A stretch of 32,103 nucleotides of DNA, from positions 1 to 32,103 of the forward strand of contig JBHJMP010000050.1 of the NCBI GenBank assembly GCA_043381765.1, read 5' to 3'. Position 1 is the first letter of the stretch. Every line of letters starts with the position of its first letter. Under the pieces are notes generated by a model. The model saw nothing but the letters and a program-made list of their open reading frames with translations, made no database searches and was not told the origin of the DNA. Positions 14,945 to 25,800 of the stretch are shown here, piece by piece. Origin of the DNA: Collodictyon triciliatum (lineage: Eukaryota > CRuMs). The translations under genes were made by a program, and so were the position numbers.

Positions 14945-17060
14945 AAACAACAACAACAAAAACAACAACAACAAAAACAACAACAACAAAAACAACAACA
15001 ACAAAAACAAAAACAACAAAAACAAAAACAGAAACAAAAACAACAACAAAAACAAAAACAAAAACAGAAACAAAAACAAAAACAGAAACAAAAACAACAA
15101 AAACAACAAAAACAACAAAAACAACAACAACAGAGACAAAAGCAGAAACAAAAACAAAAACAAAAACAACAACAAAAAAAAAATATTAGCATATCAAGAT
15201 TATAGTGTGACCTTCTTGCTGTCGCTGCCAGCACCATTGTCCCCACCCGAGAGATCAAGTGACTTGGCATCCTTGTTGGACACTTTATCTGCCCAGCTTC
15301 TCCCGCTTTTCGAGCTTTTGGAGGGCATCGATGTTGGAGGTTGAGGCTTCTCTTTTCCTTTTTGTGTTCCACGAGGAGTCTCTTTGCCACGAGGGCCAAC
15401 TACAAATGGCAATCTGTAAGAGGTCTGCTTGCATAAAATGTTTCGTTGATGGTTAACTAGTATGTCAAAAGGGAATAAACGATGTGTCATGGACTCGTAT
15501 CTGAGTATAAGAGATATCAGCTTTATGGCTGCACTTCTATGGTATTACTCAAAGTTTCACAAGAGATTAAGGAAAATAAGAGGAATAACAAAATCAAAAA
15601 CAAAAATAAAAGGATAATATGAGACAGTAAAAAAGGATCAATTTACACCTCCTTTCGCTGCCAGGGCTTTAAGAGCCTCTTGAGGACTGACTTGCTGGGT
15701 ACCCGTATTGTCTGCGTCGCTAAGGGGCTGAATATGTGTGTGCATTTCGTTATCACTTTGACTATCATCAGCACTGGAGAAATTTAGAGCAGAATCCGAT
15801 CCTGCATACAAAATCGAATAGTCTTGTTATTTTCATAATAATAATTATTATTTAAAATTTTGAGAATAAAATTAGTGCGATTGTCCAACTTATACTATGA
15901 TGCGATGTAACTCTCACCTGATGGCTCCGGAGTTGCTGGAGTGGGCTCAAAATTACCTGCTCTCTCAATAGGCTTAACATTTTGAGTTCGGTTGGTGGAG
16001 CCCTGTTTTTTTTTTTAAAAAAAAAAGTATCATTACCAAACCCATAAAATCGTTTTTCTGAAGAAAACATGAAATGCAAAACAGAGAGAAAAGGTTCGTA
16101 TAGTATATACGTGAGTAATTGTATGGGCTTACATAGCGGTATTTCTCCTCGCATTGCCGCTGGAGAATCTTGAACTTTTCCTGGAGCTGGATGTACTTTT
16201 TGTCGGGTGTGTGGTTGATCATCTTTGATTGCGGAAGATTAAAAAGAAGTCCCATTTAGAGAAGAAAGTGCACACATCATTCTTATGGAAAAAAAATTAG
16301 GTGGTTAAATAGTAAATAGACTTATTTTTTATGATGGCGAGAGCTTTGGTATTAGGAAGGGAGGCCTACCTTGTAAAAATCAATCATGGCTGGCTTTCCT
16401 GACTGTTGGTAAAAGGACCGAAAAGTGTCTACGGCGATTCGCAAGAAGTCGTCAACATACAGGAGCTGAAGAACCTGTTCGTAAATCACCTGGAGAAACA
16501 TAAAATTACCCCCAAAAAATCCCATCTGGTATTGTAGTTGAGTAAATAAAAAGAGAAATGGATATTTCTCTCGCACGAAGTTATCCTCACCACAAAGATC
16601 ATATCCAGGTCATTTGCGACAAACCAGCGGACAGAGAAACGATCGACCGTGTAGGATGACTGTGCCACGCGTTGCTACACGTTTCAGTGGTGTCATCGAA
16701 AAGTTTTATCAAAAGACTTCGCTCGATCATTAAAAAAAAAGAAAGAAAAAAAGACAAACATACAACCAATAACAAAGTCTACCAAAATGAATCATTGAAA
16801 AGAAATAGGTGGGGACTATAAACGGGAATGGTTGGAGTTTGAATGCATCTCAACCGAGGTACGGATCGTAAGAGACTGATAAGCTTAAGTGACACTCGAA
16901 ACGAAGGGAGAAAGAACATTAGCAGGCTCACTTGAATGAGAATGTTGCGGATAAGATTATCCACAGGAGAAATCCTAGCAAGGGCTTCGCGGCTGGGCTC
17001 GGAACTCATGGACCAAAGAACAAGTCCGCCCGAAGTCAGGATGCAAAAGTATTCCAGCAT
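12031..17060 (-). CDS. SRPRA: Signal recognition particle receptor subunit alpha, 15 exons, 634 aa
   Basis: Exons (minus strand): 16932-17060, 16591-16674, 16370-16489, 16133-16222, 15918-16002, 15649-15801, 15212-15399, 14069-14189, 13924-13973, 13631-13775, 13059-13406, 12737-12822, 12385-12564, 12176-12241, 12031-12090. All phases agree and the length matches the family (human about 638). The product is the GTPase on the ER membrane that docks SRP-ribosome complexes. Seen: N-terminal SRX domain (residues 1-~130) starting [16 protein letters not shown]; a charged low-complexity linker; [15 protein letters not shown] (~260-275); the four-helix N domain; then the G domain with P-loop GVNGVGKST (~434-442), [20 protein letters not shown] (~516-521), TKFD (~585-588) and [12 protein letters not shown] near the end. 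SRX binds SR-beta, whose gene is not in the window. Intron 7 (14190-15211) carries the CAA repeat and the N gap. An ATCATGGAA repeat lies in intron 12823-13058 and a T11A10 palindrome lies in intron 16003-16132. Confidence 0.97.
12951..12981. repeat. ATCATGGAA short tandem repeat, about 3.5 units
   Basis: Nine-base unit repeated in the SRP receptor intron 12823-13058. The period is a multiple of three, so it creates open frames with Ile-Ser-Met repeats, but it lies outside the exons. Confidence 0.85.
14390..15184. repeat. Large (CAA)n / (CAAAAA)n compound repeat in SRP receptor intron 7, with assembly gap
   Basis: Pure CAA (about 31-32 units) grades into mixed CAA/CAAAAA/CAGAAA units, then 100 N at 14761-14860. 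The same order then repeats: pure CAA from 14861, mixed units, and an end at about 15184. A distinctive non-repeat motif (ACAACAGAGACAAAAGCAG) occurs once on each side, at 14701 and 15127, offset by 426 nt. On the gene strand the repeat reads TTG/TTTTTG. The array makes up most of the 1022-nt intron 14190-15211. Confidence 0.95.
14761..14860. other. Assembly gap (100 N)
   Basis: Exactly 100 N inside the CAA-rich intron; a round number usually marks a scaffold join of unknown size rather than a measured length. Confidence 0.98.
16006..16026. repeat. T11A10 palindrome abutting a 3' splice site in SRPRA
   Basis: On the gene strand this reads T10A11 followed at once by CAG and the exon at 15918-16002. 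The usual polypyrimidine tract is thus replaced by a self-complementary U/A block. Confidence 0.95.
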
Positions 17061-18721
17061 TTCTCAAAGAAAAGGCTTTGTGCTCGGTTGGTTTGTGACT
17101 GTGAGGAAAAAGGCCATCGTTAAGAAAAGTACTGTCTGGAAATAGGGTTGGGCGGCGGTCGGCTGCTTCTGACGCGCTTTGTTGTGATGCGATTTTAAGT
17201 CTGCTTCTGATCAAATCGCAGCCATGATTGCTTGTTGGCTTTTGCTGGTCTGCAGAAGGTTCTGCTCAGTTGTGGAATTTATACATAAATGTTTACATAC
17301 TTTGTCAATGAAGCACATGCCATATTTTATACTAAAATAATTGGTCCGCATCGTATAAATATAATGTAAAGTTAAGAGCATTCTGATATCGGAAGCATCC
17401 GTTTTTATACAGCAAATCGGGAATCTACGTGGCCAGCGCGTGAGTGAGTGTTTCCTATCCTCCCTTTCAAGTATTCGGATTGTACTGGAATAATGGGGTC
17501 ATGGGCAGATTGCTCACATTCGCAGGTAACGAAGGCATTTCAGTGCTTGTGAAGTCCTTTGAGTTTGGGTTTAAGTGAGCAAATGGATTACATTAGTTTG
17601 ATACCAGCGAAATTACTTGAGAGCAAACAAAAAAAGAAATGAAAAAGAAGCAGCCACAGTAGACAGGCAATCAATACAGGGATACATGCTAATGAGTTAT
17701 CAGTTTCAGGTTGTCCTCCACTATTTCTCTGGTGACGCATTCGTATGATATTTTTTTTTCCTTTATTCGATTCAAAGTCGCATTCGTATGATATTGAATT
17801 CCACCAATTATTTTACAACATGGTCTCAGCTGTGGTAAATTTCATTGGAAGACAAGCCTATGGCCATTTGGATTATATGTCTTAAGATGCTTTACAGCAT
17901 AATTCAGACCAAGCGGCACGATGTCGAGCTTTCCTCGTCTCTAAGTTTAAAATGAGAGTCTCACATAATTTGAATCTAATAAAGGAGAAAGTTAGAGTTT
18001 CAAATATCTAAAGTTTATTCGCTCTATATATTCATGTAAATGTTCCTATTGTGAATTAAGTTTCTATTTGAGTATGGCTTGTAAGGGGACCTAGCATGTA
18101 TTTTTGTTTTTTGTTTTTCGAGAAAATCACAAAATGAGCATTCTCCCTGATAAATATTTTTCTTTTCATTTCGAAGGCGAGTATGATTCCTCTTTAAATG
18201 TCAAGCATGGCTTAAGTGCCGCACTTTGATTCCAAACATAATTTGCATGTATTTATCTTTGGAAATTCATTATCACTCGACTTAAACGAATGGCCATTAT
18301 ACGATTCACATCCGTAAAGGATAATGATAAAAAAAAAGAAAAAAGATTAGATTCTTGAAGATATTTTCCTTAGTGTTTATTTTCGTAAATTAGCCGTCAG
18401 CATCAGCCGTCCAACGATAATGTAATGAAGGCAATATGGATGAATAACTGCCATTGGCCTTAGTGGGTGTTAGGTGACTTCGGTTGTCAGAGGAATTCAT
18501 TTTGAATCATGTATGCCATAATTGCATATGTTTTTTTTTTTTCGCCATATGAATGAATATTCCAGGCTACAACACATTTACATATTTCGTAAATATGGAA
18601 AGGGGTTAGCCTGGATAACGTAGATTGAAATATTCCGGGGTTTGTGGCTTTGCATAGGGCGATACCAATTATCTTTGTCACCACACTACAAATGCGCTCG
18701 TAATCGGAAGGTTCCATTACC
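17061..18721. other. Intergenic region upstream of SRPRA
   Basis: About 1.6 kb, AT-rich apart from the first ~170 nt, which hold the presumed SRPRA promoter and 5' UTR. The only structured feature I find is the direct-repeat pair at 17736-17795. Short open frames on either strand have no domain resemblance. Confidence 0.5.
17736..17795 (-). mobile_element. Tiny 5'-truncated retroposon footprint flanked by a 17-bp target-site duplication
   Basis: CGCATTCGTATGATATT occurs at 17736-17752 and again at 17779-17795. Read on the minus strand, the 26 nt between the copies contain AATAAA followed a few bases later by a run of A that reaches the repeat. A short fragment with poly(A) signal and tail between matching direct repeats is the layout left by target-primed reverse transcription of an mRNA or LINE 3' end. 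The source is too short to name. Confidence 0.5.
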
Positions 18722-18937
18722 ATGCGGGTTGATTCCCATGCAATGATACATTATCTTCCGCTTACTCAAGCACTATTATTACTATCTTGTTTACTCGCAG
18801 TCAGTTGCCATCATGCCAACCCCTACTATGGCAACCAAGGCTTGACGTGTGCAAAGTGTCATCACGCACCGCCGCACACAAAAGCAGAGTGCATCTCCAG
18901 AATTCCAGAAATAGATAGTACTTATCCAGATGTGTAG
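18722..18937 (+). CDS. Possible small secreted Cys/His-rich protein, single exon, 71 aa
   Basis: The frame has two early Met codons (18722, 18743), a hydrophobic stretch of Leu/Ala (LPLTQALLLLSCLLAVSC) like a signal peptide, then a polar segment with several Cys and His (LTCAKCHHAPPHTKAEC). Base composition is less AT-rich than the surroundings. It ends 15 nt past the end of the opposite-strand gene at 18922-19259. No family is recognised. TTTACTCGCAG at about 18790-18800 could also be an intron 3' end, in which case the first half is not coding. Confidence 0.28.
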   Translation: MRVDSHAMIHYLPLTQALLLLSCLLAVSCHHANPYYGNQGLTCAKCHHAPPHTKAECISRIPEIDSTYPDV

Positions 18938-19259
18938 ATTTTCTCTGAATGATGGCTGGCCAAAAGGTAAACGAAAAATAGGCCTGACTCGATCGGATTA
19001 ATCCACTGCGTGTCTTTCAAATACTCAGCCGGAAACCCACCCATGCGAAGCTGCCGGACACAGAACTCCACAGAAGCCTGCTGGACGAGAGACCGTGGGT
19101 TTCTGATTGAGATAACAGGAACAAGAGAAAAGAGAGAGGGAGCGAAAAAAAAAATTAAGATTGAGTGGAATAGCGTTATGGCAAGTGTGTCGGTTGTAGC
19201 GCTTCGTTGATCACTTTTGCCGACTGTTTTTCTTACGTTTTGTTTGCTGGCTGAAACAT
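18922..19259 (-). CDS. Small protein of unknown function, 2 exons, ~67 aa
   Basis: Exons 19237-19259 and 18922-19102 join in phase 2 across a GTAAGA...CAATCAG intron with a clear pyrimidine tract. The product starts MFQPANKT and contains VEFCVRQLRMGGFPAEYL, which looks like a conserved helical segment, then DTQWINPIESG. The last ~19 residues (hydrophobic, then to the TAA at 18922-18924) may be read-through of an unrecognised intron starting with GTTTAC, so the C-terminus is uncertain. I do not recognise the family. It is divergent from the ataxin-7-like gene, 598 nt away, so the two may share a promoter region. Confidence 0.5.
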
Positions 19260-19857
19260 CCTCATACTCTGTTCTTGTTTTCTTGTTTCATTAAGCCGAC
19301 CACATCTCGCTTGTTTAACCAGTCGCTTAAATGAAAACGTGTCTGGGAAGAAAATATCTGTCTATTGCCGAAGGGCCTTCCAGTCGAGTTTTATATGTGC
19401 TGTTTTCATCTTTGCGTGGCCCTTGCGCCTGCTTCTCGATAATTCTTTTTTTTGTTGATATTATAATTTTAATTCATTCAGTAAATACAAAAAATGTGAC
19501 GCTTGTCTTTCATATTTTATTTTTAATAATAGAACTAATAATAATAATAATATTATTATTATTAAATAAAACCGAATAACAACAACCATAAAAACGAATA
19601 AAAATGAAACGAAATAAAAGCAACAGGATAATACCGCAGTTAGGAGAGATAAGCAGAATACTCCGACTCGCTGTGCTTTTTGGTGGGATTGAACTCAGTC
19701 TCGTCTGGTCTTGGTTAAATATATCTCAAGTCTGCATTTCATTTTGGTATTTATCGACCGTGTTCATCTTTTACCACAAGAAATACCTGTACATACATTC
19801 TGCCCGCGCATTAACTGACACTTTCCTTATCAAGGTTATTCCAGCCTTACCACCGGC
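19260..19857. other. Divergent promoter region between the small gene and the ataxin-7-like gene
   Basis: 598 nt between two start codons facing away from each other. 19440-19620 is AT-rich with ATT/AAT runs. A 106-codon plus-strand frame (19604-19924) overlaps exon 1 of the ataxin-7-like gene in another frame and resembles nothing. Confidence 0.5.
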
Positions 19858-22800
19858 ATGTTTAAATTATTCCCATTTCACGATGAAAGTAAGTCTCTTA
19901 TTTTTGCAGAAAGACATCCTCTGAAATTCATAGGATGATTGTTTTTTCTTTCCATCATGAACTTAGTATTATAACTCTCAATATCATTTTTTTTAAAAAA
20001 AAATCGTTGTTTGAAGATTAGTGTTAGACAATGATGAACACAAGAAGCTAGATGCATCTGTGGGCCCGATAGTTGCAATATAACTTCATAATACAACAAA
20101 AAAATGTAGATCAAGGAAATGTTTTCGATAGCATATTACATGAGGGCGTCAGCACAATCCAAAGTATAGACTCCCATTCAGAAAGGTTCAAAATAGGTTT
20201 GCATCAATATCAGTAAGCATATTAAATGGAACAATGTTTATGCTTTATCTTTTAATGCATGATTGATTTTTATATAAATATCAACCGTCAGAAATTGATG
20301 CTGCGCAAAGAAACCTCCCGCCTTTCTTAAAAGACTTTGCGAGCGATGATGTTACCTCCCAAATATATCCTTTGTTCCGGCCAAATGAATGGGAAAGACA
20401 CCCAGTAAGTTGGATAGACGTTTAGGACATCTACTTTTACATTTTATGTAAGGGAAGGAAAACACAATTTTTTTTCATTTAACAACAGTTGATATGGTTG
20501 TTTGTATCACTCACTAGACACTCCTGAATCTGGTGGAGTCGACAACGCGCAATCCATTAAATGATTTTTATGGTCCTTATGGCGAATCTGGCTGGTCTGC
20601 ATTGTCTGCAAACATTCGACAGCGGAGAAAGTCACGCCCCAAACAATCTGCTAGACTAGGTGGACATTTTTTGAAAGGGTCGTTGTCTGTTGTTCTTTGT
20701 TCCATTTCTTTTCTTTAGAAAATCATAGGATGACACAATAAAATACATGTATGTAGCTGATGTAGGCGAAGCGCCAGCAGTATCTAATCGAATAGACCAG
20801 AAATGTTTGTAAAGCCATCCTTTCTTTCTATTTACATACATATAAGCAAATATGATATCTTGATTCAGTCGACTTTATGATTCATCATATGCGGCTGCTC
20901 ACAGCTTCATGTCGTTTTTTCTAAATAGTAATAATAATCAACATTTAAGTGTCCGTAAATAACATTAGACTTCTCTTTATTCGGACCAACTCCTTATTCT
21001 GTTCAAGATAAGGTCGTCGTTTGTTCCCAGTGCTCTCGAGTTATTCGAAATTCACACTTTAAGGAGCATTCTGGTATTTCGATAATTTGATATACAACAA
21101 TCCATAAGCTTCATTTGATCCGAAGAAAGGACGAACTTTTAATGAACTTCATCTTTTATTGAAAAAAGACAATTGTTTTCTTGGAATGACACAATATAAG
21201 AACAAGAGGAAAGGGGTTGAATCCTACGGTAATACCTTGTCTTTCGATTTATTGTTTTTGTTTTTTTGTTTTTTTATTCATCTACATACCCCTCCTTGAA
21301 CGGCTTTTTTTTTAAAAAAAAAGAAAAAAAAGAAAAGAAGAAGCAAGCTGACATTTTCTTTATTTTCTTTTCGATTTTCTTTCCTTTCTTTAGAGAAAAT
21401 TCTTGATTTCAAGAAATCCAAACCAATCTCCGATGAAGCAATTGATGGTTTACAACTGTCTCCTATTATCAAAGCGGTATGGACACGTTGATTTATCCCC
21501 TTTTATAATGTATAAAGCATTTTCGAGTCTGTCTTACAATCTGCTCACCCTTTTTTTTTTTTTTAAAAAAAAAAAAAAGCCTAAGGAAGCAGCTAACCTC
21601 CGACTCATGGAATTTGTTGCTGAGATACAGTCAAAGCTTTCAAATAGCCAGGTACATATTCCGTATTCAAGATAGAATAGTGTGTTATCTTAAATAAATA
21701 AGTTAAAAAATACGAAGTAAAGAAAAAGGATGAAGGAGCCTATATCACTCTGCTGAAGCGTCAAAAACTATACTGAAATTATTTTGCGAAGGAGGAGCTC
21801 AAAAACGAGGAGCTTAGCTCAAGCATAGTGGATTCGTGGTTTTCGTTTCAAGGTGTGATTATTTCTACCCAATAACGATATCTCCTGATTCCATCTCGGT
21901 TGCTGCTGTATAACTTTTCTTTCTGGGACAATAGAAGAAGAGCCTATTGGTAACTCTGTTGCACCTGGAGACAGTAATTTCAATTTCTGTGTAGAGCAGC
22001 TCGTCTTGTTTCTTTTTTTTTTTTTAAAAAAAAAAACCATTATGGTCACTTCTCACATATATTTTTTTCAAGATGGATTTGACAACATAAATCCGGAAAA
22101 AACGTACCGCGCATATGATAACTTTCCATCGCAGAAGACGGTGTACCATGCACGCGGTATGCTGTCATATTATCGTTAAAGCCATTAGTTTGCAGGCCAA
22201 GAAGCCATCTCATGCATGCGCAATTAAATACATCAACCTCGAAACAGAGCCGAGTGAATTCCGTAGTGATGATATCCTGAGGTGGTCTGTTTCTTCAAAT
22301 CCAACAATCGGTCACGAAAAAGAGTTGCTAGAATCTTCATCTATGGATGAGAACAAATCTGATGAGCCGAATATATCACGCAAGTATTCAATTCTTGATT
22401 TGAAGGTATCATGGGGTACTTATTTCTATGCTAATCTAAAGGAATTATAAATTTACAAATATATTTTAATTTAAAAAATTGTCAAAAAAAAAAGTATGTC
22501 AGCATGCCGCAACCACAACAGCACGAGTTAGCTCTCCTCTAAGTGAGGACGGGTATCAAAATATACAAGAGTATTTCTGGGAAATAATCACCTTAGGTGG
22601 CTCGCAAAAAGAAACAACCCTACTGGATGCCGTCAAACTGATGTATGATTATGGAATCATGGAGTACAGGAGAAGCCACAACAAGTAATATCAAATTAAT
22701 ACCAATAATGATTGACCAGATTGCTTTAGTTCATGATTGACCTTGGCCCGGTCACCAAACCCTCTCAACTACAATAATCATATTATTTAATGTATGTCTA

Positions 22801-25800
22801 CCCATTTTCAGACGTAGCGAGACATTAAACATGGGTGTCATGTGTGGTGTTGAAAGTGACGGTGTCAAATGCACGCATTCACTGACATGCAAAAATCACA
22901 TGCTCTCTCAAAAGCGGAAGGTCAAAGATAGACCTGCACTATTTGACGAACTGTTATCTCTCGTATGTACTCATTCATTATTGTTACAACTTTTTTCAGT
23001 GTCCCTTTGCCCACAATAATTTGTTTGTTTTGCATCATTTGTTTAAAAAAATGAACGAAACTCTCACAAACCCACCAATAGTATTTTACTTTTAAACATG
23101 CACTGAGAAGGATTTTGTCTCTTTTCTTTTTTTTAAAAAAAAAATCCTAACTTTTTACTGTTTTACTCCATCCACTATCCACCCCGAAAAAAAAAAAGTA
23201 CAAAATCAGAAAATCTCTCAAAGTGCGTCAAATTGCGCGCTGCATCAATCCTGACTATGCACCAATCAAGAAGTCGAAAATCAGTCAAACAAGAAAAGAC
23301 AAAATTGACAATTCAAAGTCTAATGGCACATTACCGATTAAGTCACCGCCAACGCATGCGTTCAAAGTTCCACAAACCCCAGGAACCTTCGAATCACAAC
23401 AAAGTCCACTATTGTCCATCACACCCACTTACCCACAAACGCCCTTAAGTAATCCCGAGTTGAGTCCCTTTCACATCCCCGCCGAAGAGTTCACAGGTAG
23501 TCCTTCTGAATCAGCCGAGAACTCTGAGAAGCATTCTCCTTTCAAGAACCCGGCCAGGTTGGTCGATAACTGGAGAGCGACCATTCAGCCTCTTGCAACA
23601 AAGAACTATCGGAAGAAGGCCTCACTTGCTCTTGAAATTATACTGAAAGCTTTTGAAAGCAACAATCGAAACATGTGTGCAACGGATACTATAGTCAACG
23701 AGCCGGATATATCCGCGACCAATTTACCTTACAAATACACCAGCGATGCACATGGCACTGTACGGTCGATGCTTAATTCATACGAGGGCCTACAAAAAAT
23801 CGACCCTGCAACAGACGCCTCCCAAACTGATTGCGAGGCCATGATTTGTATGAGTCCTTTCGCCGAATTACACTCGCAAGAAACTGAGACATGCACTCGC
23901 ATCTTCGTCAACCGAGACGATGGGCGCACACAGCTTTCCTGGCCCGAGTCTCCGGTTCTTTGCTCGCTTCCCAGTCCCAGTATTTCACCTGAGCAGCTTC
24001 GGGACCTTTTTACGTTTGGAGACATCGCATTGACTTCTGCCCCCTTATTTAGTTTAGTGGACGATAGCAGTGCTTCAACTTCGTCTCTTTTATGTTTGGA
24101 GGAGGAATCCCTCCGCACGTCAAACACCCTTCAAAGCCCTCCCGCCCACCAAAGCATGGAGCTCTCAACTGATGTCGCGATGGAACGGCAAATCTCACAT
24201 CCCAGCCAAAGTAAAGGGCCAGGTACTCGTCCGTTATCTGACGACAGAGACGAGAGTTTCAATCATGTGCCAGTTGCTACCATCAAATTGCGAGCAAGGC
24301 TGCGTGCGGACGGAACCTGCCAGCCATCGTCTGATTCTGTGGAAAATACTCCGGTCCAATTATCAGCACAGCCGTCTCAGCAAAGGTCACAACCCTCGAA
24401 TCACAAGGCTGCCCTGCGACCTCCAAACATCCCCCAAACTCTTTTGCAACCGGTTGTGCTGGCCTTCCCCAATCGTGGGCTTGCTGGGCTGCGCACACCA
24501 AGCAGAGCCCATGGCTTCACCGCTCAGGATGTTTCGAGTGTACATGGCTCTCTAGACGTTACAGATCTGGTTAATCGAGAAGGCTCGTGGAATCCCGTTC
24601 GCCTTGCCTACACGCATTCCCATTTACAATCTGCCCCGGCCTCTGAAGATGCAGTTTCCCACACCACCCGAAATATTGCAAACGAAGAAAAGCAACAGCA
24701 ACAGCAGCAGCATCGCTTCGTCCAGGCCATTCCGATTCAGCAGTTTAGGTCTCTGCATAACTTCCAGCAGGTTCAGTTGCATAAGCTTCCTGAACACGCT
24801 GGCGTTGGACAACTGCAGGCCATCCAGGACCGGATTCCACCGCAGAAGCAGTTTCAGAAAGAAGACATATTGCAGTGGAGATTAGATAATCAGCACAGTG
24901 TGGCGCATCCTTTTCCTGTTTACAATGTAGTTTAATTATATTCTTTTCTTTTCTTTTCTTTTCTTTTCTTTTCTTTTCTTTTCTTTTCTTTTCTTTTCTT
25001 TTCTTTTCTTTTCTTTTCTTTTCGTTTGTTTGTTTGTTTGTTTGTTTGTTTGTTTGTTTGTTTGTTTGTTTGTTTGTTTGTTTGTTTGTTTGTTTGTTTG
25101 TTTGTTTGTTTCGTCTGTCATCTTAAATTAGACTCATTTTCTTCAGATGGAAACCTCTACATTGCCAGTAGCCAACCAAGGACACAGTTAGTCATTTATC
25201 TCGCGTAATTTGGTGTTGCATTTTTCTATGGATTGGAGTTTTATATTTGATTGCTGTTTTATGACCAGCCACCCACGACCTTCCTCTTCTCAAATTATTA
25301 CTCTGCTTACTCAGACAGAGACATGGCACTGAAGCAGATGAAAGGGAAGCTTGACTCACCAATGGCGCCTGCTTCGAGTATGCCTGTGCCTATGACCTCG
25401 CAGATGTCCAGAAGCGCCCCTCTTCAGGTTTCCAAATTATTTTGCGATAGTCATCATAGGATTTTTGAAAGAGAACTTTTGCAATGACAGAGTAGACTCT
25501 GGTCAAATAGAGCTAAATCTTGTGGTGTTTTTTGCTCGACTTGCATCATGTTTAAAGATGTTCTTTGCCCATTCGTCCGGCCGACAGGGTCTTAGCTTCA
25601 GTGCAAGGTCAGCAGCCATGGGATACTCAGTCCCCGCCCAAGGCATATCAGGTCATTCAATGCAGCCATCCATGAACGACGGGCGCTCCACAACTCCAGG
25701 TGTCTCATCACTCATACAGTCGATAACTCCAAACGCACAACCGCTCTCTGCTTTGGGAATCCTGCAGAATCATTAACCTCCTTAAAGCAGGTCGCGTAGT

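Noticed and set aside
14333-15399. Very long open frames of Leu/Phe, Cys/Phe or Thr/Lys on both strands
   Set aside because: Pure products of the CAA/CAAAAA repeat and the N gap.
18655-18750. tRNA-like stretch (GGGTTGATTCCC resembling a T-arm)
   Set aside because: Box B is one base short, no box A is found at the right distance, and neither the acceptor nor the anticodon stem pairs.
19604-19924. 106-codon plus-strand open frame
   Set aside because: It overlaps exon 1 of the ataxin-7-like gene in another frame and shows no domain resemblance.
20869-20928. Possible extra exon of the ataxin-7-like gene after CTTGATTCAG
   Set aside because: Its open frame does not fit the phase left by the previous exon, while a direct join to 21008 does and leads straight into the zinc-binding motif.
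23233-23448. Second open frame at the start of the giant ataxin-7-like exon
   Set aside because: Only the other frame continues from the SCA7 domain in phase and stays open for 576 codons.
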